A stretch of DNA of 11,355 nt from Candidatus Altarchaeota archaeon (GTDB lineage Archaea; SpSt-1190). Of the stretch, positions 6,756 to 11,355 are shown in pieces (within the stretch, counting starts at the first letter, position 1; each line of letters begins with the position of its first letter). The DNA lies in NCBI GenBank assembly GCA_030590165.1, contig JAUUZA010000021.1:1-11355 (forward strand), read 5' to 3'. Made by a program: the position numbers and the translations under genes. The notes beneath the pieces are model-generated. The model had not been told where the DNA came from. It did not search any database and saw only the letters and a program-made list of their open reading frames with translations.

Positions 6756-7337
6756 TTAATTTATATTTTCACTTTGAATTAAAGTTAAAAGAGTTTTGAG
6801 TGCCGAAATGAAAATTCCTTTTTTATTTGGGTCTCGAAGAACAGCTGCTGGGTGAAGAATTGGGAGTAATATTAATTGATTTGTTAATGTATTCACTTTT
6901 TTTGGTTTTCCATTTTCTTTTAACATTGCAGTCCAAGTACAATTAAATTTTTTTGAAATATATTCGCCTGAAACTGCACCAAGTGTTACAATAACTTTTG
7001 GATTGATTGCTTCAATTTGCATATCTAAGAAAGGAGTACATGCTTTGCTTTCGATTTTTGTTGGTCTTCGGTTTTCAGGAGGTCGACATTTTACAATGTT
7101 TGTTATGAATACATCCTCACGATTTATACCGACTTCAGAAAGACATTTGGTCAAAAGGTTTCCACCCCTCCCAACAAAAGGTTCGCCTTGTAAATCTTCG
7201 AATCGACCTGGTGCTTCTCCAATAACAATTACTTTTGCATTATAATTTCCTTTTCCTGGAACTGTATTTGTCCGAGTTTTATGAAGTTCACATTTAGTAC
7301 AATTGAAAATTTGATTTTTAATTTCATTTAAATTCAT
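6756..7337 (-). CDS. Family 4 uracil-DNA glycosylase (Fe-S, thermophile/archaeal type)
   Basis: This repair enzyme removes uracil from DNA, starting base excision repair of deaminated cytosine. The 193-residue length is normal for family 4. Motif A reads GEAPGRFEDLQGEPFVGRGG (40-59), and motif B is HPAAVLR (162-168). Four cysteines, C13-x2-C16, C84 (IVKCRPPENRRP) and C100 (ACTPFL), match the [4Fe-4S] ligands of this family. All active-site motifs are intact. The ATG at 7337 has a minus-strand TATA-like CTTTAAGC centred about 23 bases upstream. The gene converges with the alpha/beta hydrolase and diverges from the small-protein pair. The chance of another function is low; related Fe-S UDG-like proteins (family 5) differ in motif A. 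Confidence 0.94.
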   Translation of the reverse strand: MNLNEIKNQIFNCTKCELHKTRTNTVPGKGNYNAKVIVIGEAPGRFEDLQGEPFVGRGGNLLTKCLSEVGINREDVFITNIVKCRPPENRRPTKIESKACTPFLDMQIEAINPKVIVTLGAVSGEYISKKFNCTWTAMLKENGKPKKVNTLTNQLILLPILHPAAVLRDPNKKGIFISALKTLLTLIQSENIN

Positions 7338-7356
7338 AAAAATTAAGGATTTGGGT

Positions 7357-7364
7357 GCTTAAAG
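7357..7364 (-). promoter_or_regulatory. TATA-like element of the uracil-DNA glycosylase gene
   Basis: On the minus strand this reads CTTTAAGC. Its centre lies 23.5 bases before the ATG at 7337, consistent with a leaderless transcript. It is separate from the box used by the divergent gene. Confidence 0.5.
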
Positions 7365-7378
7365 TGGCTTCCATTGGT

Positions 7379-7387
7379 TATATAAAC
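7379..7387 (+). promoter_or_regulatory. TATA box of the first tandem small-protein gene
   Basis: TATATAAAC, preceded by GGT, is a near-consensus archaeal TATA box. It is centred 25 bases before the ATG at 7408 and favours that ATG over the internal ATG at 7450. Confidence 0.68.
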
Positions 7388-7407
7388 TAAGAAGTGGTAA
7401 TACATAT

Positions 7408-7722
7408 ATGTTATCGCTTACCTGTCGTGAAACTTCCTTTGTTTATAGAATGTTTATTGCTCCTTCTTATGTTTCCTATAATTTGGCAGTAGAAATTGCA
7501 AGACGTGCAGAACAACGCCTTTTTGAAGTTGCGGTAGAGAATTCAGTGAATGCTTTTGTAAAACGAGTTGTTAGACGCAACGGTGAATATAATGCAATTG
7601 TTGTAGTTGAATCTCAAGACCGTATTCTTGTTGAAAAAGTAATTAAAGAAGTTGAAGCTAGGACTGTTAAGATGGGGCTTAAAATTATTAATTTACTCAA
7701 ATACGAACTCAAACAATTCTAA
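7408..7722 (+). CDS. Small protein of unknown function, first of a tandem related pair
   Basis: I do not recognise this 104-residue protein. The predicted order is strand (FVYRMFIAP, 11-19), helix (NLAVEIARRAEQRLFEVA), two strands forming a hairpin (NAFVKRVVRRN and EYNAIVVVES, about 48-70), and a long C-terminal helix (from about 71 to 104). The next gene encodes a clear relative sharing N-[AV]-F-x-K-[RK]-V, G-[ED]-Y-x-A-I-[VI]-V-[VI]-E-S and V-E-x-R-T with nearly the same spacing. There is no signal peptide or metal site; the single cysteine is C6. The strand-helix-strand-strand-helix order resembles Pcc1/CTAG or other ferredoxin-like folds, but the Pcc1 signature (L-R-A...N-S) is absent, so I do not assign it. 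The ATG at 7408 is supported by a strong TATA box. Confidence 0.8.
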   Translation: MLSLTCRETSFVYRMFIAPSYVSYNLAVEIARRAEQRLFEVAVENSVNAFVKRVVRRNGEYNAIVVVESQDRILVEKVIKEVEARTVKMGLKIINLLKYELKQF

Positions 7723-7773
7723 GTATTACTGGCAGGTAGTCCGAAAGCCATTAATCAATTTGAGTTGTATTCT

Positions 7774-8085
7774 ATGGTGAAAATAATTCAATACAATACT
7801 CATACTGCTTTAGTTGAAGTTTATCTTGCACCGGGGATAGTTTCACCAGATGTGGTTCATCCTTTAATTGAAAAGTTTGAAGTGATGCTTGCTGAATTTT
7901 CCAATAATGTTTTTCTAAAAAAAGTTTATAAGAAAGGGGATTATTTTGCAATTATAGTTATTGAAAGTAATAAATTTGATGATGTTGTTTCAATTGGATT
8001 GCGTGTTGAAAAAAGAACGAGGCAAGTTTCGTCAATAGTTAAAAGTTCAGTTTTTGCAGCTATTAACCGCCTAGGACAAATTTAA
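7774..8085 (+). CDS. Small protein of unknown function, second of a tandem related pair
   Basis: This 103-residue relative of the preceding protein shares the AP-x2-VS turn, NVFLKKVYKKGDYFAIIVIE (positions about 46-65) and VEKRT, spaced almost as in the first copy. The two are widely diverged elsewhere, so this is an old duplication. The helix after the first strand is four residues shorter, and this copy has no cysteine. The start chosen is ATG 7774; a TTG nine bases earlier is in frame but less likely. A weak TATA-like ATTAAT (7750-7755) lies 21-22 bases before the ATG. The gene may be read from its own weak promoter or with its neighbour across the 51-base gap. Its last 23 bases overlap the end of the convergent membrane protease gene. 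Such pairs often form heterodimers; that is inference. Confidence 0.78.
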   Translation: MVKIIQYNTHTALVEVYLAPGIVSPDVVHPLIEKFEVMLAEFSNNVFLKKVYKKGDYFAIIVIESNKFDDVVSIGLRVEKRTRQVSSIVKSSVFAAINRLGQI

Positions 8086-8635
8086 GACAAATTGTTGAGG
8101 TGAATAGAAATACCCAAATTAGGGGTTTCCAACTAAAAATTGAATAACCATCTAAAGGTGGAAATGGAAATAAGTTGAACATTGCTAACATAAAATTAAT
8201 GTCCATTCCAATTTTCATAATGGGCATAAAAAATGACAAAATCCAAAAAATTAGAGCAAGAATTATATTTGATATGGGACCTGCTGCAGAAACTTTCCCT
8301 CTGTCTTCAAGAGTTGCATTTCGCTTGACCCAAAGTGTTGCACCTGGAGCAATAAAAATAGGTCCACCGACAATTCTCATAAGTAAGGCAAAAACAAGTC
8401 CTTTTGCCCACATTCTAAATTCACTCCAAGCTCCGAGACTCTTTGCCATAAATTTGTGCGCACTTTCATGAATTATAAAACTAAGTCCAACAAAACCAAA
8501 ATAAATTAAGAAAACATAAGCTCGAGATAAAAGTGAATAATTAAAATTCATCACATTATCAAAAGCAAAAATGAAAGTTATTGCAAGGGCTGAAATTAAG
8601 AGTTCCTTAAATTCTTGTTTTCCAAATGGCGCCAC
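8063..8635 (-). CDS. M50 family membrane metalloprotease (site-2 protease type)
   Basis: This is an intramembrane zinc protease that would cut substrates within the membrane. The 190-residue protein is nearly all hydrophobic, with about five or six membrane segments (roughly 11-30, 38-60, 77-98, 116-140, 147-160 and 171-189). The zinc motif H56-E-S-A-H60 lies at the end of the second segment. AAGPISN (117-123) is the conserved S2P loop, and N154-LFPFPPLD162-G carries the third zinc ligand, Asp162. There is no PDZ or CBS domain, so it is a minimal form of the family. The start is GTG at 8635, the only start codon after the in-frame stop at 8642-8644, with a minus-strand TATA-like element 25 bases before it. 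The 3' end overlaps the convergent gene by 23 bases. The substrate is not evident. Confidence 0.9.
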   Translation of the reverse strand: MAPFGKQEFKELLISALAITFIFAFDNVMNFNYSLLSRAYVFLIYFGFVGLSFIIHESAHKFMAKSLGAWSEFRMWAKGLVFALLMRIVGGPIFIAPGATLWVKRNATLEDRGKVSAAGPISNIILALIFWILSFFMPIMKIGMDINFMLAMFNLFPFPPLDGYSIFSWKPLIWVFLFTSTICLKFVLGG

Positions 8636-8640
8636 AAAAG

Positions 8641-8648
8641 TTTAAATC
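8641..8648 (+). promoter_or_regulatory. TATA-like element of the 8671 gene
   Basis: TTTAAATC is centred 26.5 bases before the ATG at 8671. It starts only six bases from the first base of the divergent protease gene, so the two promoters are interleaved. Confidence 0.52.
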
Positions 8649-8654
8649 AAAGGG

Positions 8655-8664
8655 GTTTTAATTA
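8655..8664 (-). promoter_or_regulatory. TATA-like element of the membrane protease gene
   Basis: On the minus strand this reads TAATTAAAAC, centred about 25 bases before the GTG at 8635. It lies between the TATA element and the start codon of the divergent gene, so both preinitiation complexes could hardly assemble at once. Confidence 0.5.
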
Positions 8665-8670
8665 CTTTTG

Positions 8671-9081
8671 ATGAAACCGTTTTGGTTGACTGAGCAAGAA
8701 GAGATTTTAGAGAAAAGCAGTAAAAAAGGGGTTTTGATTGTTGTTTCAGATGATGAGTCGGCACAAAGAATGTTGGAGATGTTGGTGTCAATAAATAAAC
8801 AATTAAAAAATGAAGCTTGGTTTTTTCTGAATTTTGAAGGAAAGAGTGATATTGGTTATATTCCAGTGTTTTTTGTAAAGCCAAAACTCTTTGATTTAGA
8901 GGCAGATGATAGGATTCAAGTTATTCCACTTGGAACAAATATTCCAAAACTTATTGGGATTGAAGCTCTTGATAAAACTAATGTGTCTCATCTAATTTTA
9001 AAAATGCAAGTTATTGAAAAAGAAGAAATTAAGGAAGAAATTCCCGATTCTCAATCTTCTCAGGAAGATAAACTTCACTGA
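8671..9081 (+). CDS. Hypothetical cytoplasmic protein, cysteine-free, possible degenerate thioredoxin-like fold
   Basis: I do not recognise this 136-residue protein. It alternates predicted strands and helices: KGVLIVVSDD, a helix over AQRMLEMLVSINKQL, AWFFLNF, YIPVFFV and RIQVIPL. The order, with the YIPVFFV segment resembling a cis-proline strand, faintly recalls a thioredoxin-type fold. There is no cysteine anywhere, so any such domain would be redox-inactive. The last 25 residues or so are acidic, Lys/Glu/Ser-rich and probably disordered. The start is ATG 8671; the TTG directly before it is less likely, and a TATA-like element sits 26.5 bases upstream of the ATG. It diverges from the membrane protease within 35 bases and overlaps the end of top6A by 53 bases, tail to tail. 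The fold suggestion is weak. Confidence 0.75.
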   Translation: MKPFWLTEQEEILEKSSKKGVLIVVSDDESAQRMLEMLVSINKQLKNEAWFFLNFEGKSDIGYIPVFFVKPKLFDLEADDRIQVIPLGTNIPKLIGIEALDKTNVSHLILKMQVIEKEEIKEEIPDSQSSQEDKLH

Positions 9082-10108
9082 CGAATTTTAAATTTCTTTG
9101 AGCAAGAGCTTCTTGTTCTGCCTTGATTTTACGCTTCAACATCATTTTAATTTCAGTTTCCCATGCTTTGTGTTGGAACCAAGGATATTTTAGTAATTCT
9201 CTTGCTCTCTTCAAATCTACATCCTTTGCTTTGATAATTGCATTATGAAGTTCATATTTGTCAATATCACTAATAGTTAATCCAAGGAAACGTGCAGCTG
9301 GTGTTCCAAGTTTCTTTGATGCGTGAGCTAAATTCATACTTCCAATTTTAATAACGCTGTAAATATACCACCCGTAAGGGTCACTATCAGTGAAAACATA
9401 GACTGGAAGTTTGAATTGAGCATTTATTTGGTGAATAAGTCGCCGTATACCTCTGGCAGCTTGACCTTGAGTACCAATTAAGACACAATTATGTTTCTTC
9501 CAAAATTTATCTTCGTGAAGCCTATCAAAAGTAGCATTTTTTTCAACAACTAAAACAAAATCAGCATCAATATCATTAAATTTAATTTCTTCAACATTTC
9601 CAGGAATTGCCCATCCCCCACTTCCGAGTTTGCTCCAATTAATTTCATCTCCTCTGTCCATTATTGAAACATTTCCTGCTGCTACACCACGTCTATCGGC
9701 ATTGATATGTAATTCATCTCTGAGTGTATTAATGGCGACTTCTAAATCTACAAAAACTGCATCACTTTCAGATTGACCTTCAAATGTATTTTCCTTTGTT
9801 TTTCCTATACTGTGTTTTAAACTGTAATAAGACTCCCTGAGACTAGCATGAACGCCTTCATTCTGAAGCTTTTTTATGAAAGCACTAACAAGCGTAGTTT
9901 GCATAAACTTTTTTGCGTGTGCAACATTGATGAAGTATCGTTTGGACATTTTGTCTCCCAGACTTAAAAGACCTAATTCTTGATCCCAAATAACATTTGA
10001 ACTTCCTCTAACTGGAAGCTGAATAAAAGGGTTGTTTCCCTCTTCTATTGTATCTATAATTGAGTTACCAAGAGTTACTACTTTTTCTTTTGGACTTTGT
10101 TTTTCCAC
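9029..10108 (-). CDS. top6A: DNA topoisomerase VI subunit A (Spo11-like)
   Basis: This is the DNA-cleaving subunit of the archaeal type IIB topoisomerase, which relaxes and decatenates DNA with the ATPase subunit Top6B. The 359-residue protein is complete. The winged-helix (5Y-CAP) domain holds the catalytic tyrosine motif RESYY (91-95). The Toprim domain has the metal-binding Glu189 in VVEKNATFDRL (187-197), GTQGQAARG (212-220) and the DxD motif in TDSDPYG (240-246). The start is GTG at 10108; an ATG two bases earlier is out of frame, and an in-frame stop lies at 10130-10132. A TATA-like TTTTAAAA is centred 23.5 bases upstream. top6B, often the direct neighbour in archaea, is absent: the gene upstream is divergent and unrelated. 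The 3' end overlaps the convergent hypothetical gene by 53 bases. Confidence 0.95.
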   Translation of the reverse strand: MEKQSPKEKVVTLGNSIIDTIEEGNNPFIQLPVRGSSNVIWDQELGLLSLGDKMSKRYFINVAHAKKFMQTTLVSAFIKKLQNEGVHASLRESYYSLKHSIGKTKENTFEGQSESDAVFVDLEVAINTLRDELHINADRRGVAAGNVSIMDRGDEINWSKLGSGGWAIPGNVEEIKFNDIDADFVLVVEKNATFDRLHEDKFWKKHNCVLIGTQGQAARGIRRLIHQINAQFKLPVYVFTDSDPYGWYIYSVIKIGSMNLAHASKKLGTPAARFLGLTISDIDKYELHNAIIKAKDVDLKRARELLKYPWFQHKAWETEIKMMLKRKIKAEQEALAQRNLKFVSEVYLPEKIENREFLP

Positions 10109-10127
10109 ATATAATTTAAAATCAAGG

Positions 10128-10135
10128 TTTTAAAA
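10128..10135 (-). promoter_or_regulatory. TATA-like element of top6A
   Basis: The palindrome TTTTAAAA is centred 23.5 bases before the top6A GTG at 10108. It lies beside, and just outside, the element of the divergent gene. Confidence 0.48.
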
Positions 10136-10138
10136 AAC

Positions 10139-10146
10139 TATTTTAG
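10139..10146 (+). promoter_or_regulatory. TATA-like element of the acyl-CoA synthetase beta / HAD operon
   Basis: TATTTTAG is centred 24.5 bases before the ATG at 10167. The more striking TATATATTTTAAA at 10154-10166 abuts the ATG and is too close to act as a TATA box for it. Confidence 0.42.
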
Positions 10147-10166
10147 TTACGGATATATATTTTAAA

Positions 10167-10742
10167 ATGAATGTTTCAGATTCAATGCGTTTGCTTTCAA
10201 GATATGGTCTTTGGACTGTTGGAAAAAGAGTTTCATTATCCCAAGCGCTGGAAATGCCGAGACCAATAGTTCTTAAAGCCGATACGGACGAACATAAATT
10301 AGATAAGGGGCTTGTTTTTGTTGGGTTGGCTTCTGATATTGAAATAAAAAAAGCATATGAAAAAATTTCCAAGAATTATGATGTTTTTGCACAACCAGTG
10401 GTTAAGGGATTTGAATTTGTTGTTGGGGCGTTAGAAAATAAAAGTTTTGGTAAAATTATTATGTTTGGTCTCGGTGGGACTTTTACAGAACTCTTCAGTG
10501 ATGTTACTTTTAGGGCGGTTCCTCTTTCAAAAAAGGATGCCATTGAAATGGTTGACGAATTAAAAATTTCAAAAGTATTCAAAGGTTTTAGAAAAGTTAA
10601 ACCAAATAAAGATGCAGTTGTTAATGTTTTAATGAGTATATCTAAATTAATTAGTGAGAATCCAATTAATGAGATAGATGTGAATCCCTTAATGGTTAAT
10701 GAGGAAGGGGCATATGTTGTTGATGTGAGAGTGATGATGTGA
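10167..10742 (+). CDS. Short ADP-forming acyl/acetyl-CoA synthetase beta subunit (ATP-grasp)
   Basis: The 191-residue protein matches the ATP-grasp beta subunit of archaeal ADP-forming acetyl-CoA synthetase, which makes ATP from acetyl-CoA, ADP and phosphate together with an alpha subunit. Matching segments are RLLSRYGLWTV (8-18), IVLKAD...EHKLD (34-46, with His43 at the place of the beta-subunit phosphohistidine), MFGLGGTFTELFSDVTFR (99-116) and EIDVNPLMV (169-177). It is about 40 residues shorter than typical beta subunits, mainly at the N-terminus, and the usual HKSDxGGV motif reads HKLDKGLV (43-50). No alpha subunit is in the window. It could be a working but shortened subunit or a family member with a changed role. 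The HAD gene overlaps its stop by four bases, so the two are translationally coupled. Confidence 0.82.
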   Translation: MNVSDSMRLLSRYGLWTVGKRVSLSQALEMPRPIVLKADTDEHKLDKGLVFVGLASDIEIKKAYEKISKNYDVFAQPVVKGFEFVVGALENKSFGKIIMFGLGGTFTELFSDVTFRAVPLSKKDAIEMVDELKISKVFKGFRKVKPNKDAVVNVLMSISKLISENPINEIDVNPLMVNEEGAYVVDVRVMM

Positions 10743-11335
10743 TTGTCGTATTTGATTTTGATGGAACTTTAGTTGATGCATCAAAGCTTCATTCTGAAAT
10801 ATTATTTGAACTTTTAGGAAAAAAGATACCACCAAGTGAGATTTATATGTCGAGTTCACTTCGGTTTTTGCTTATGGAAAATTTATCGAAAGAAAAATGG
10901 AGGTCGTTTAAAGATATTACTCGAAAACATGAGGCGGAACTTCTTAAACGAATTAATTTGATAGAGCCTATGCCTGGATTGTATAGTATGCTTAAACAAA
11001 TAAAATTGAAAAAAGTTGTGTTTACTTCTGCAAGTAGAAAACTTTGTGATGCGATGATGGAACACTGTTTGATTAAGGGGCATTTTGATATGGTGGTGAC
11101 TTCTAATGACGTTAATAGAAAAAAGCCTGATTCAGAAGGCTTATTTAAGATTTCTGAGGAATTAAAAGACCATTCACTCATTTTTATTGGTAATAGTGGG
11201 AAGGATTTACTTGCAGCTAAGAAGTTTGGGGCGATTTCAGTGCTTTTTAATCCAAGAAACAATGTAGAAGCTATTGCTGACTTCGAGGTTTCCAATTTGA
11301 GTGATGTTCCAGCTCTTGTTGACAGTCTTTCTTAA
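10739..11335 (+). CDS. HAD superfamily hydrolase (phosphoglycolate phosphatase-like)
   Basis: The 198-residue phosphatase-type protein has HAD motif I D6-F-D8-G-T10 (the nucleophile and acid/base aspartates), motif II FTSAS (95-99) and motif III Lys129 in NRKKPDSEG. A helical cap at about 15-75 (C1 type, as in PGP, Gph and beta-phosphoglucomutase) would select the substrate. Motif IV reads IGNSGKDLLAAKKFG (150-164). The usual first acidic residue of GDSxxD is Asn152, leaving Asp156 as the remaining metal ligand there, so activity or metal use may be altered. The start is GTG 10739, overlapping the ATGTGA stop of the previous gene by four bases. This gives a two-gene operon whose combined role is unclear. 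The gene stops 20 bases before the window end. Confidence 0.87.
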   Translation: MIVVFDFDGTLVDASKLHSEILFELLGKKIPPSEIYMSSSLRFLLMENLSKEKWRSFKDITRKHEAELLKRINLIEPMPGLYSMLKQIKLKKVVFTSASRKLCDAMMEHCLIKGHFDMVVTSNDVNRKKPDSEGLFKISEELKDHSLIFIGNSGKDLLAAKKFGAISVLFNPRNNVEAIADFEVSNLSDVPALVDSLS

Positions 11336-11355
11336 TTTGACCGGAGTATTTTTAA

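Noticed and set aside
7723-7773. Possible small structured RNA or repeat in the gap between the tandem small genes
   Set aside because: Only a three-base GGC/GCC pairing is visible; no stable stem, repeat or tRNA-like features.
7408-8085. Assignment of the tandem small proteins as KEOPS Pcc1 paralogues
   Set aside because: The size and predicted strand/helix order fit loosely, but the Pcc1 hallmark in the last helix (L-R-A...N-S) is absent from both copies, so the name would be a guess.
10154-10166. TATATATTTTAAA as the promoter of the acyl-CoA synthetase beta gene
   Set aside because: It directly abuts the ATG, which would put the transcription start inside the coding region; the weaker TATTTTAG at 10139-10146 fits the spacing used by the other genes.
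10843-11295. Minus-strand open frame of 150 codons opposite the HAD gene
   Set aside because: The HAD motifs on the plus strand are unambiguous. The reverse translation is Ser/Leu/Ile/Phe-rich, as expected for a shadow in AT-rich DNA.
1-11355. Mobile element, CRISPR array, toxin-antitoxin or defence island
   Set aside because: There are no transposase or integrase motifs, no regular repeats with spacers and no tRNA attachment sites. The recognised genes are housekeeping functions with normal archaeal motifs.

Overview
The window is a compact, AT-rich piece of an archaeal chromosome. The archaeal assignment rests on a Taw1 wyosine-tRNA enzyme, a DNA topoisomerase VI A subunit, a two-domain protein disulfide oxidoreductase (PDO), an archaeal-type ADP-forming acyl-CoA synthetase beta subunit, and TATA boxes centred about 21-27 bases before start codons with no ribosome binding sites (leaderless transcription). 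Very short spacers, small proteins and a long secreted-looking protein whose C-terminus ends in a Pro-Trp-Trp motif suggest a DPANN-type archaeon (Woesearchaeota/Pacearchaeota-like). That lineage guess is inference. I see no mobile elements, CRISPR arrays or RNA genes.

Layout. Bases 2-1834 hold the 3' part of a long helical, cysteine-bearing, probably surface protein; its frame is open to the left edge. A double-hairpin terminator follows. A DUF2797 protein (minus) and taw1 (plus) diverge from a 48-base spacer. manC, for GDP-mannose, follows taw1 and converges on a PDO gene, which diverges from a ferredoxin. Then come an alpha/beta hydrolase (plus), a family 4 uracil-DNA glycosylase (minus), two tandem related small proteins of unknown function (plus), an M50/site-2-type membrane protease (minus), a cysteine-free small protein (plus), top6A (minus), and a two-gene operon of a short acyl-CoA synthetase beta subunit with a HAD phosphatase (plus).

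The genes are mostly unrelated housekeeping functions with frequent strand switches, not one pathway. The shared theme is promoter economy. Five divergent pairs have starts 36-71 bases apart, and in each the TATA-like elements sit at the distance expected for leaderless mRNAs. At two pairs one element appears to serve both genes. Three convergent pairs nearly touch or overlap at their 3' ends.

The parts I consider least explained are the tandem small-protein pair (7408-8085), the modular surface protein with its C-terminal beta domain (2-1834), the PDO that lacks its N-terminal CxxC, and the bidirectional leaderless promoters. I do not see convincing evidence for a new defence or mobile system.
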